Positions 35,158-45,677 of a stretch of DNA of 64,000 bases are shown here, in pieces. The translations under genes were made by a program, and so were the position numbers. The notes beneath the pieces were generated by a model. That model made no database searches, had not been told where the DNA came from, and worked only from the letters and a program-made list of their open reading frames with translations. The number at the start of each line of letters is the position of its first letter. The stretch's first letter is position 1. The stretch covers positions 1-64,000 of the forward strand of contig VTPC01008452.1 in NCBI GenBank assembly GCA_011009095.1. Reading direction: 5' to 3'. This DNA comes from Ignelater luminosus. Taxonomy: Eukaryota; Arthropoda; Insecta; Coleoptera; Elateridae.

Positions 35158-35400
35158 ACCAAGCCAACAGTTTATCAATAATCCTAAAATTCAGTTAGCA
35201 AGACTAAGTGTCGTTTTGTTAAAAGCAATCTAAAAAGCAAAACATCAAAAGAGTTACCTCATCTTTAAAATGTCTCATGTCTCTATGCTTAAGACTTTAC
35301 ACCTAGATAAAACTTGCGCTGATTCTTACATTATTTAGTTGACTAGCCATAGATTTAGACTACCATTTGTGATATGGCAAGCATAAGAACATCTTGTCCC
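35158..35400 (+). repeat. Unclassified dispersed repeat, copy B
   Basis: This is the diverged direct copy of 31862-32140, starting at the CCAAGCC shared by both and passing through CAGTTAGCAAG at 35192. It lies just outside the transposase relic that begins at 35655, but nothing shows that the two belong to one element. Confidence 0.6.
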
Positions 35401-35654
35401 ATATGTATCCCAGTGCTTCGTTATCTAAAGGGTGAACACAGCAAAATTGGAGCAGCTAAACGAGTAGATTATAACCACGCTGCTATATCTTCGTGAATTA
35501 CTTATTATTTATATTAACAATTTATAGCAGTACTGTAAACCAAAAACCATTTTGATAAACTTTAAGCCACACTGTACCCCGTCGATGGGATAGCACAGGC
35601 TCAGTAGTGACCTTTCGTAATACCCAAGTCCATATAGATAGAAACTTTTCAATA

Positions 35655-35965
35655 TTTTAGGCCATTGCACATGTTTTTCTTAATGTTGCCTTCACGATGG
35701 ACCAATATTGTTCAATGGGCCACAGTTCAGGGTTATTCAGCGAATTGAATTTTCGGGGCACGCAATCAACATTGTTGACACCATACCATTCTTTCGTTTC
35801 TTGAATAATGACAAGTTGCGAGATCTGGCCAAAATAATGGTTTTTCGTCATGTTCTTGTAGTAAAGGCAGAGGACATCTCTCCAGGTATTCCTTTCAATA
35901 TGCTTCGCTGATAATAGTTCCTGTAGTAACGAACGAGCTGCTTTTCAAATCACAAGTAAACAGTG
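35655..35965 (-). pseudogene. IS630/Tc1/mariner-superfamily transposase, C-terminal relic
   Basis: This is the catalytic half of a cut-and-paste transposase on the minus strand. Reading downward from 35963 the frame gives LFTCDLKSSSFVTTGTIISE, then, after a stop near 35903, KEYLERCPLPLLQEHDEKPL and FWPDLATCHYSRN. The second catalytic Asp is the FWPD residue (codon at 35823-35825). A frameshift follows, and the next frame reads KEWYGVNNVDCVPRKFN and NNPELWPIEQYWSIVKATL. The Glu of PIE (codon at 35711-35713) is the usual third catalytic residue. The 109 nt between the two codons imply D36E or D37E spacing once the shift is allowed for. The N-terminal half and terminal repeats were not found. 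It is a dead fragment. Superfamily is secure; the exact family is an inference. Confidence 0.85.
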
Positions 35966-36254
35966 CCAGATCAGAAATTTTCTAAGAAACTTTGTTTTGA
36001 GCTTTAAAATTAATTATTTCCATCTCCGTAGCTAAATATATGTATAGATCCAACTACCACAGCTGTTCGATTCGATTTATTGCAGCACTTGCTATGTGGA
36101 ACAACACTGAAAATCGAACAGGCATGCAATTCTATTGAAGAGCACTATTTTCTATACATTTACGAAATTGTTCCTTATTGTTCAGAAACACAATTGATCT
36201 GGCTAAGAAAAAGTATTTTGCAGCGTTTTGATTCCAGAAAACCAATAGCTGAAA

Positions 36255-36320
36255 CCTTAGGAAAACTCGTCTTCAAGAACGCATCGACGTTGGAAAGAAA
36301 AACTTCGAGCTTTCCTAAGG
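36255..36320. repeat. Short hairpin-forming inverted repeat
   Basis: CCTTAGGAAAACTCG at 36255-36269 pairs with CGAGCTTTCCTAAGG at 36306-36320 at 14 of 15 positions, with a 36-base loop. It could be a transposon relic or a structured transcript; no terminator-like or tRNA-like context is present. Confidence 0.6.
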
Positions 36321-38039
36321 TCCTAAGATCGTATAATGTTCAAAACTAGCCATTTCTGAGGTACACAAGTTACATTTATTTACATAGGTATGTCTAGCTG
36401 ACAGATGTAAACATTCTACAAAATTATATTTTCTTTTTCTACCACAAAGCCGAAAGAATAGTTTTTTGATAAATCAAATTTAGATTTTAAAAATAAAATG
36501 GTTTTTATAGGAGGTAAGATTGTCTTCCCTTATGCCTCCATTTCAGGTAAGCAAAACTTAACTACCATCCGTTCAGTGAACCTACAGACTAGTCCACGTC
36601 ATTATCACAAAGAACGTCATCAGGTTGTTTTACACTACACACTCAAATGCATGCTAACGGGGCAAAATTTAAATTTTGGTGTCCACGCTTATTGAAAATG
36701 CACCGTGGAGAAAAGATACGAAATAGTCGAGGTATTACAGTTTACTTGTCTATAGGTTGGATTAATCAATAATAGTAAAGATCTCACACATAAAAATCGT
36801 GGTTCTAGAAAAAACTTTTCGGACACCCTGTATCTCCGAAACGGTGCGTTTCTGGACATAGGTTTAACTGCATGTTTTACTCATTTTAATTTGTCGGCGC
36901 TATTTTCCTAAAATTCTGTTTTACAGATTCTGTCAAGAGTACACTTTTCTCTTTTACAATTTCTTACACTTACCACTTGCATTATTCTTCTAAAAGATAT
37001 GCTACATCATCGAATACATGAATACAAGTTGCTTTACAGTTTATTTTCTAGAACGCGTCGTTTCCGAGTAAAATATTGCAATATATTACTATATGTGATT
37101 GTAAGCACAATAACCACACAAAACACCCCATTTAACAATGTAGAATTATCCTTAGAATTCTGTACAGATGTTTCTAAAACACCCAGTATAAATTAGGTAA
37201 TAACACATCAAATCGAAATGTATCGAATAGACAGACTGCTTGATTTTAGTTTTTTACTAAAAACATACCAAAGGTGTCAGGATAGTCATTTAGACACTCT
37301 GTATATCTCGAGTTGGATTAGAAAAATGTGTCATAAGTACACCTTTAGTACTTTTGGATGTAAGTTGCATAATAAAATTATAAAAATAATAAAAATCACT
37401 GTTTATGTTCCCACGTAAACATTCCCGCGGCCATCTTAATTATACAAATTTATACAAAAAAGGGGAATAACGTCCAATTTAAATAGTTAATTGAAGGGGC
37501 CGACGTTTTCATGCGTCATTACCACAAAAATCTTCTAAAAACGGGCGCTAAAAATCTGCACAAAATTATAGAGAAAGCTCTTTTGATATTTTAATTTTTG
37601 CTTCTTACACTCAACAAATTAGACCTTTTTATATTTGCGTATTAACAGCAAAACACAACCTTCAGAAAACCTTCAACGATTTACTCAGTTGGATTTTTAA
37701 CGGGTTCTTGAAAGCTACGAATTTATTTTTAATTTCCTTTTAATTTTGCTCAAGTTAATTCCATTACTTGAAAGGAATATTAAAGATTCATCATTATTAA
37801 AATATTTAAAATACGTAGATTATTCATTTTTATTAAACAAATTTTCGTTTTTATTTAAAGCCGATACATCTATAAAGCAAAACTCGTAGCTTTGAGATTC
37901 ATGATATTGCATCACATGTTGGCCTCAATAAAAACGAAACTCTATCCAAACTATTCGGAAAGCACAGGTCGTAAAAAACGAACAGTTTGGAACTATGAAG
38001 GAAGCTCTCTTTAGATCAGCAATGACGTTAAAGCGGATA
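36321..38039. other. Noncoding stretch with ACACCCTGTAT-type repeat relics
   Basis: GGACACCCTGTATCTCCGAA lies near 36829-36848, ACACCCAGTATAAATTAG near 37179-37196, and GACACTCTGTATATCTCGAG near 37293-37312. These are variants of one word that is also the inverse of the CAGGGTGT end seen at 2901. They look like fragments of an old non-autonomous repeat. Open frames in this interval have no motif support. Confidence 0.4.
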
Positions 38040-38470
38040 GAAACCAAACAAATAAAAAAAAGCACAAACGATGTAGTGGTCTCGGGAAATTATATGTAAA
38101 AATGGAACGGCGGCGGTAAGCAGTGCCGCAGGTTGGGCATAATTAATCGCTCACTAGCATTATGCTCTTCGCTAGTCCGGAGACAAAGACTGTTACAAGT
38201 TTCCAAGCAATTTAGCAGCCGCGTACGCCACGATGTAAAATATGCAGCAGCAAATATGAATTATGCCCACGGTTTGTATCAGAAAGGACTAACACAACAG
38301 GAGTAACGTTACTAAAGGACCTAAATTAGCCGAAACAAAGAGAAAGGCGCGGAGAAAGATCAACCAGTTGATTAGAGCTCAACGAGCCCGGGTCGCAACA
38401 TTGATTCGCACGCGCTGAGTGCGTTGCAAATCCTTGTCAATTAATTTACAGAGTAACTTGTTGGCTAATT

Positions 38471-38526
38471 CGGTTTGACTGACGACCGATTAAAACGGTC
38501 CCCTGGGTTCTAGTGTCAGTCAACCG
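38471..38526. repeat. Nested inverted repeat (two stacked stems)
   Basis: The outer arms CGGTTTGACTGAC (38471-38483) and GTCAGTCAACCG (38515-38526) pair with one bulged base. Directly inside, GACCG (38484-38488) pairs with CGGTC (38496-38500) around the loop ATTAAAA. The left arms are contiguous, so an RNA could form an 17-18-pair stem interrupted by a 14-base bulge on the right side. Confidence 0.7.
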
Positions 38527-38579
38527 TTAATGGAATGTCTCTGCAGTGGCATCAAAACACGACTCCTTGTTTTCCTAAA

Positions 38580-38595
38580 AGATGGATATCCATCT
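38580..38595. repeat. Perfect 16-bp palindrome
   Basis: AGATGGATATCCATCT equals its own reverse complement. It could be a dimeric transcription-factor site or chance. Confidence 0.7.
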
Positions 38596-38830
38596 CCTGG
38601 AACGAGCTCACCGCAGCGAAAGTGATACATAAGTAATGAAGCTGCAGTAGAAAGGCCGAACTTCTTGTAGTAGTTACACCAGATTTAAATTCTCCTTCGT
38701 TTCGTCTAACCGGCTGCCCCAAATTAGGTAGGAGCAAACGTTCAACGCTCCGACTATCCCAACGAGAAAAGACCTTCTCCTTGGAGACAACCGCTTTCGA
38801 ACCTTTTTCAGGACTATGTGGTCTACCAAA

Positions 38831-41179
38831 TTAAATAATGAACACATTTCTAATTAGAGATCTTCACCGAATTAATTAGCAAAGCACATTTAACCCTTGA
38901 ATAAATAAACAATAATAGTGGAATTACGGGGCTATTCCTGCGGGTTTGAAAGTTGTAAGAAATCTTAAATTAAAACGCAAAAGTTTTAATTACTGACAGA
39001 AAAAAGAATTTGAAAATAAAAATAAAAAATGTAGCGCTCTTTTTCCTCTGTTAATTACTAGCTAGCGTTCAATACGTGTATCTGCTGTTGGCACAAATTG
39101 CGCGGGTTCTTTAAATGACTGGACCAGGAAATTTCTAAAGATATACTATCTTTTGGGAGGGATCTAAATCTGTGAATTCTGTGTAATGTGTGATGTTGAT
39201 GTTGTTACAAATCCCTGAAGCGTGAGAAATAACGAACTCTTCCGGATCGGGAGCGAAACGGTTCAATTAAAAAGGAGAATTTTAAGCTTATGTCTTTCAG
39301 TATTATTTACATAGCGCATGGGGTAGGTGGTACTGTAAATATTATCTTATGCAGACGTATTTACAATATAAATAAGAACCGGGGGGAGGATATGTTAGCT
39401 TTTTGTTAGTATTAAAGAATTGATCTACATATAACGCCTACTCCAACACTATTCACTAAGGCATTGGAGTAAAAGAGACTTAATATAATATCAAATTATG
39501 ATGTTTTTAATTTCTAGAACTAGATATCATAATCATAATGGATATTATGGTTCTGACATCAGTCATGAACTAACAATAAATGAGCTTCTGTCAGTCACTC
39601 CAAATCAGTAAGACAAAAATACATACAATACAAAATTAGATCAAAACAAAGTTTCTAGTATCATATTATATAAAAGATGTATTAGAAAACTCACTGATAG
39701 CGCTGTGTGAGATTTTTTAAAAATTCGCCGGAAGCATGAAAAACTTAAAAAAATTGCTCAGTAATTTTACGATCTCAGATTATTTAAAAATATTGCAGGG
39801 ATTAGAAATGGGGTAAGATTAATTGCCGAATTTTCCTTCTTCTTTTGTTTCACACCGAAATCAAAGCCCAGAAAACCCTAGCTGGTTTATAGCAAAACAG
39901 ATAATAAGATTAAAGTAAATTGAGAAGCCTATAATTCTTATGTTAACCTTTTCGTGCGTTAAATATATAAAATGCTACTTGTGTGCTGATTGCGTCTATC
40001 CAATTAATTGATGCTAGGCTGAGCTGTCAATGAAATTCTATTCTTACAAATTGTTCTAGTGTTATTGTTTTATTATTAGCTACAAGACAATGTGTAGAAA
40101 TGGTTTGCTATTGTCAGAATATTCGCGAGTTTATTTTTATGGTCATTTGATTTTAGTTGTATAAGCGTCCAAGACTTTGTAAACAAATTATTAACACCAA
40201 AGAAGCAAATAGCTCAAGGAATATTGTGTCCAATATTTCAAATGAAACAAGGTCATCATGGTCAGACGATTATCTTAAAATATTCATCAAAATTTACCTC
40301 CCATCTAAAATGTATCTTCCACTTTTCACAATTAAGTGCAAAAACGAATTTGATAATTAGTGAGAAATCAATAGATGGTAAGTGAGACAGCTACAAACTT
40401 CTCATCACTTTAGTCAGCTGATACGTTTGTTCCCAAAACCATTAAATAATATCCAAACAAGGCTCAATGCAATTCAAAAGCTTCTCCATACCAATGGTGA
40501 GATCACTCAGCTCTTTTGAACTAAGATGTGTGAATGTCAAGAAGGCAGTAAGGAATACCAACATCTTCTGATACCTTGCAAAAAGAATTTCAGAAAAAAA
40601 GAGGCGAAAACTACAAAAAAAACAAAATTTTCATCAGAAATAACTTGCTTGGTTTTGGGCCAAGTTGGCTAAAAAGGATTCATTTTTGGCATCTGAATAC
40701 GATCCAACAAGTAATGACCACCGAAATCCCAAGCCAAATCATAGCAGCTGTAAAATATCTAAGAGCAAAATATAGATGGCATACAGGTCTTCATCTTTAA
40801 CAGAAGTCATTAAACATCCCCAAATGCAACTCTTTTAACTATTTCAGTTATCGAAGAAACATGTATGAAAGTTGATTTTGGCCCTTTTCTAACGGCCTCC
40901 AGCAGCAAAATCTTGAAAGATAAAAAACTGATTTGGTTTGATCTCTTTGACCAAGTCTGAATTGATAAATAACTTCAAAATTCCTAAAGACAACGTTCTA
41001 ACCTCAGATTCCTCAATGTATCATCTTTCGAGCCATATATGATAAAAATTCATTTCCTTGTTATTGAGCTACAGCGATTCCAAATCAAAACTTTGGGACA
41101 TTCGTTCTCCGTTTATCTAAAGGAAAAATCTTTTGAAGCAGAAAACGCACGAGTCTTTTAGCTCTTCTGATGTTGATTT
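38831..41179. other. Gene-free A+T-rich stretch
   Basis: I recognise no gene or mobile element. The open frames at 40157-40360 and 40576-40800 lack motifs. A small hairpin, TACTCCAA with TTGGAGTA, lies near 39440-39473. Confidence 0.5.
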
Positions 41180-41880
41180 AATGTTCTTATCCACATTTGT
41201 AATGTGTTTTTTCTAATTCCCTCCTTTTTAGTTTTGATCTCTATGTACTTGGATGGTTTTTCTTTTTGATTGTGTGTTAATAAGACAATATCTCTTCGTA
41301 AGCCAAACATTAATGACTTATGACTATCAATATACCTTCTCTGTTGGGCCTACTTTCTATTATTTATCTGCTCTCGTACTATATTAAATAGCAGTGTGTT
41401 CGGTTTCAGGTTTTATCAGTATAATCTCAATTCCTCTGTAGTTTTTGAATAGGTCAGATTAGCTTTCTTCTATGTCCAAATACTTTCATTTTTCTCCCAA
41501 ACTTCTCTTACGAGTTCCAAGATTCCTTGTCTCCAGATTTCACCACTATGTATCCTTTTTGCTGTAATTTTGGCTAGATCTAGATTTTTATTGTTCTGCA
41601 TTTGTATATTATTTCTATCAGTTCTTGGTTGAACCGCACTTTATTTCTTTCAATGTACAAAATTTACCTTTGAAATGTCTATTTAGGGTATATTCCTTCT
41701 TTATGCTTTTTGCACCTTTATGCACATTTGCTTGAGTTTTTGTTTTTGTCCTCAATAGTTTTGTTAATCTTTTCTTTCTATATTTATCATTTATACCCTT
41801 AATTCTGACAACCATGTTTTGTCGTTGCTTCGTTTCTTGCTTCTTCTTTACCACTTTTCTTCAATAGCTGATTGAAGATG
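41180..41880 (-). pseudogene. RTE-like LINE relic, badly degenerate
   Basis: On the minus strand the text follows the order of an RTE-type polyprotein between endonuclease and reverse transcriptase. A Lys/Arg-rich helical stretch runs from about 41854 (KKKQETKQRQNMVVRIKG, RKKRLTKLLRTKTKTQ), as in the linker of such proteins. Then comes LELVREVWEKNESIW, resembling the LL-IWEEEKIPEDW block, and KNYRGIEIIL at about 41412-41443, matching the NYRGI-LL box. Stops and shifts occur throughout and the FADD box is not visible. It is in the same orientation as the better-preserved relic at 2395-3375, but whether they belong to one family needs alignment. The open frame at 41618-41854 is a piece of this relic. 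Confidence 0.45.
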
Positions 41881-44800
41881 GATACTCATCATTTCAAGAT
41901 TTTTTTCTAGTGCAAAACTTATAAGTCGGTAATTCCTTCATATTTACTCTGTCTCTTCCTGCTTGCTATGCTGTTTTTGTCTTATGCGGACGACTATGGT
42001 TCAGATTTTTTAGATCTTCATATAATTGGGTATTTTTCATATCTACATTGTTACTTTCAAAGGTGTCTTTCAAAAATCTCCTTCAAAGTAGATAGTAGAT
42101 GGATTGGGCATCATTATCTTTAAGTTCCTCGGCATGACATTATTGAGTTTCTAATAGACGACAACGTTGTCTGAATCAGATAGGATTTGAAAAACAGTTT
42201 TCTTGTTGTTTGTCTAGTTTAAATTAAATTAAATGACAGAGGCAAATTCATTACGAGATGTCCGTTAAATTTTATGTAGGATATTGTCGGCGTTTGCCAA
42301 AAATTGGTTGCAAACTGTCCAAATGGAAGAACTAACCATCCATATTGCTTTAAGGTCCAAGTTAGTTTAAATGCAAAGTGTTTACAAGATTTTTCTTTAA
42401 CTTTCTTAAAGTACAAATTGGAATATTCCAATTTTGCTAGAAACTCTCTGTGTATAACAATAGCTTGAGCACGAAGTTTAATAAATTAAAGCCAATTTTA
42501 TTTCAATTTACCTAAATTTAAGAAAGCGTGTTTCGTTTTCCTAGCGTACCTTAAAAAACTACAAATTTTTTGCGCAATAATATGAAATTCATATATTCGC
42601 TATAACTAGCTTTCAAGATTATTTTTTCCTTTTTATTGATTTAAATCCACTATAACGATAAAAGCACCATTCGCAACCATAACATTTTTTTAGACATTTT
42701 TTGAAATGGAGCATTCGTGCGAGAACATTCCCTTCTTTCTACAAAAAATTTCTTGTAAACGAGGAAAACGTGCGTTTTGATCTGACTTCATGCGTTTACG
42801 TGCTAAAATCCCCAAAACGGCTTAAAGGTGGAAAACTTTCACTGAAATAGTTTGATATTAACTCGCGTTATTGAGTTTCCTGTTATTTTTCCATTTTACT
42901 TTTAACGATTGTATTCTACAAGACAGAATTAGCATTTTATTATTGCAGAAAGGAAGAAAAAGTATAAATAGACTTCAACATAATAAAAGCTTCTATCCGT
43001 TTTCCTCAATGGTAAATTTTATTTATGTCTCGTTATAGGAAACACGCATACCTATACAAACGCCTCTACCGAAGTTCATTTTTCTGAGCGCTGAGGGATA
43101 GCAAATTTCATTAAACTGATAAGTATCGACGTTTACTCAACAATCTGTCTGGACTAATATTTTTCTTTACAGAGGGAATAGAAAATAGTAATCGATATAA
43201 TATTAGGATGGTACTTGAGAGAAATAAAAAGAGAGAAACGCTATCGCCTCTGAGAATCTAAAGTGTTACAGTAGAGTCCAAAATGCATCTGATGCTGTTG
43301 TCGCTCACTGCAACTAAAGTTTCTTTTTGTTTCGTCTGAATTTGAAATTCCTAATTACGAAAGTCTGGGTAACAACATAAAAAGTTTAGTTGACATCAAG
43401 CGTTTTGTATGAAACTGGTTTTAAATAATACTCAAAACTATTCTCGAAGTTAAATTTCAATCTAGATTTGTTAATTTGTTTTATTCAACTTGAAATAAAT
43501 CAATAAACAAATCAAATAAATCCTTGTAGCAGAATTTCTTAAACAATTGTAGTTACAAAGTTGTACGTGCTGTGTACAAAAAGAAGATTTAAAGAAAACG
43601 TGTTATAGCTTAGGCAATCATAGAACAACACATAAATTCCCACAATAACGACAATATTGTTCTTACCGGATGCTATTACGTGTATGAAAAGGGATTTAAG
43701 ACAAAGTATAGTGGATAAGAACAAGCTTTTAGTCTTTGGCATTAAAATTGCAGTAAACACGCTCGATCTCCTAAGATTTAAGAAACGTGTCAACTTTCAG
43801 AAAAACAAAGAAATTTTGACATATAAGGTTAGGTGGTAGAGATTTCAATAAAAAAAGTTTCAGTTCTGAATTCTAAAATTTACTGTACAATTCTTAATAA
43901 AGCAGCAGCCCTTAAGGTGCATCCACACTATGCCTTCACTATCTTCCGTAGGTTCAAACGTCGGAATGTGGGTAATCTTGAAAATGTATTATGATGAGAA
44001 AGACAATAACTAAAATACGCAACACCGCTCGATACTTCAACACTGTACTGCTCGGCTCAGTTTTCATTATTTAATCCATTAAATGTTTTAAACACATTGA
44101 AAAAATTAAAACTGAAATCCTTATTGGTAGGGGAAAAAAGAACGTAAAAGCATAATTGGTTACCAAAACAATTCGTTCAGCTACAGTTAGCTATGCCCAA
44201 AATATTGAAAGAAATGGATTCCAACTGATGCACCGTTGAAATGTTTTTGCACCAGCAATTGTCTCTACTATGTTGAAAGAAACAAAAGGAACAAAAGGGA
44301 GGATTTTTGTAAAGAAATGTCCAGATTGATTCAACTTTAAACGGCACGAAATGGTTCCAAGGCCGTTACTCAAAAATTACACAGACATTGCAAACCAAAC
44401 TGTTCAGTATCAATTCAGGAATACGAAAATAGTAAACAATTATGAGAAAATTGATTCTAATAGTATCGAGAGCATTTTGAAAGGACTTCTCGGTGAAATG
44501 TAAGCTTTTCAGTGATGTATCATTTTCATTCAGACGGGTACCTGTTGTGTTGTAGATTTAGCAGAAGATTGATTCAAAAAAAGAATCGATCTCCTATCAT
44601 GATTTGTTCAAAACTGTGATCAAACGTTATATGAAAATCTGAAAAAAGAATAATGTTACAAAGAAAAATCCAATATGCCAAGAATATTTCGACAACGCAA
44701 TTTCTGTTTATCTACTTCTCTTTATCACTTTTTGAGGCTTTTTCAATTTGAAACATTTAGATAAAGTCTAAAATTTTTCCATTATACTTCAGAGTAAGCT

Positions 44801-44970
44801 CGACTTTCAATCTCAAGAAAACCACAATGTCAGCTGAAACCATGACTAAACTATCAACAAGAAATAAGGGTTTCTACTTGGTGCAGATCACGTACCAAAA
44901 CTGTTCGGGCTAAATTTCGTTTTCATTGTCGAGAATCTTCATTTCTAGATCTTCTTCAACAAATTATACG
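41881..44970. other. Gene-free A+T-rich stretch
   Basis: The first 300 bp may hold further decayed endonuclease-linker sequence of the adjacent LINE on the minus strand. Beyond that nothing is recognised. The plus-strand frame at 43657-43839 has no known motif. Confidence 0.45.
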
Positions 44971-44980
44971 CAAACTGCAC
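44971..44980 (+). repeat. Left copy of probable 10-bp target-site duplication
   Basis: CAAACTGCAC is repeated exactly, in the same orientation, at 45678-45687, flanking the inverted-repeat element. The terminal arm bases align to within one base of these boundaries. Confidence 0.75.
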
Positions 44981-45228
44981 GGGAACCGGGCAGCTCCCGG
45001 CGGATTTCTCCCGGCAGGTACATTCCCCGGCGGCCTTTTCGTGGCATGGACTTTTCACGGCACGCATGTCTTCCGGCACGGATCTCTCTCGGCAAGTATA
45101 TCTTCCGGCGTGGATTTTTCCCGATTTCCCCGCATACACGTAGAACTGGGGCTTCAACTATGCTTAGTCTACAATATCATGTAGTAACACATTGCACTGG
45201 TTCTAACTAGTCATCAGCAAGAGAGCTT
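44981..45228 (+). repeat. Foldback left arm
   Basis: This is the inverted counterpart of 45479-45677. It is CpG-rich and built mainly from 16-bp units (seen as GCCGGGA on the complementary strand). Two units are shortened to 14 bp, and one stretch near 45120-45135 has lost about 8 bp relative to the right arm. Confidence 0.88.
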
Positions 45229-45240
45229 GGTAGATGTTCG

Positions 45241-45379
45241 GTTAAAGGTTAAGTTAGAGGTTAGGTTAGAGGTTAGGTTAGAGCTTAGGTTAGTGGTTAG
45301 GTTAGAGGTTAGGTTAGAGCTTAGGTTAGTGGTTAGGTTAGNNNNNNNNNNAGGTTAGGTTAGAAGTTAGGTTCGAGGC
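45241..45379 (+). repeat. GTTAG minisatellite with 12-bp unit and 36-bp higher-order period
   Basis: Twelve-base units run from 45241. After a divergent first unit and one extra copy of a, three variants cycle: a GTTAGAGGTTAG (45253, 45265, 45301), b GTTAGAGCTTAG (45277, 45313) and c GTTAGTGGTTAG (45289, 45325). The array is broken by ten Ns and ends in degenerate units by about 45379. It resembles the insect telomere word TTAGG but is not a pure telomeric repeat. Confidence 0.9.
45342..45351. other. Assembly gap of 10 N inside the minisatellite
   Basis: Ten undetermined bases follow GTTAG at 45337-45341. The bases after the gap (AGGTTAG) would complete variant unit a without interruption, so the true gap length is unknown and may hide whole array units. 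Confidence 0.95.
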
Positions 45380-45478
45380 TAAAATTATAATCGAAAACCT
45401 CTAAAAGTTTATGTACTATATTGTAATTTATTTTATATATTTGACTGAGCTTTAGGGCAGGAGGGGAGATCCAAGAGT

Positions 45479-45677
45479 AAAGCTCTCTCACTGATGACTG
45501 GTTATAGCCTGCTCAATATTGTGTTACAACATGATATTTTGGGCTAAGCATAGTCAAAAACCCAATTTTACGTATATACCGGGAAATATCCGTGCCGGGA
45601 AAAATCCACGCCGGGAGATATACTTGCCGGGAGAGATCCGTGCCGGGAAAAGTCCATGCCAAGAGATGCCCGCAAGT
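45479..45677 (-). repeat. Foldback right arm
   Basis: This is the inverted counterpart of 44981-45228. From about 45588 it consists of six consecutive 16-bp units, the cleanest being GCCGGGAAAAATCCAC, GCCGGGAGATATACTT, GCCGGGAGAGATCCGT and GCCGGGAAAAGTCCAT. Confidence 0.9.

Larger units (their letters stand above)
38040..38830. promoter_or_regulatory. Compositionally balanced noncoding block, possible regulatory region
   Basis: This interval is clearly less A+T-rich than its flanks and contains many CpGs. It also has several TAATTA/ATTAAT homeodomain-type core sites (for example ATAATTAATCG near 38141 and CAATTAATTTAC near 38440), a nested inverted repeat at 38471-38526 and a 16-bp palindrome at 38580-38595. 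No frame is convincingly coding. A conserved enhancer or promoter-proximal region is a reasonable reading, but it rests on composition and motif density only. Confidence 0.3.

Noticed and set aside
38617-38646. Minus-strand micro-exon between TTCTACTGCAG and GTGAGC
   Set aside because: A 30-bp interval with both signals is expected by chance, and no neighbouring exon is visible.
43657-43839. A 60-residue plus-strand open frame
   Set aside because: It has no ATG at the stated start, no recognisable motif and background composition.
44926-45210. Arg/Ser/Gly-rich open frame, and its mirror at 45513-45755
   Set aside because: Both translate the inverted arms of the foldback element, which explains their similar peptides. 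They are not genes.
45241-45379. Possible interstitial telomere
   Set aside because: The units are GTTAGAGGTTAG variants with a 12/36-bp structure, not uninterrupted TTAGG, and the array is inside a transposon-like element.
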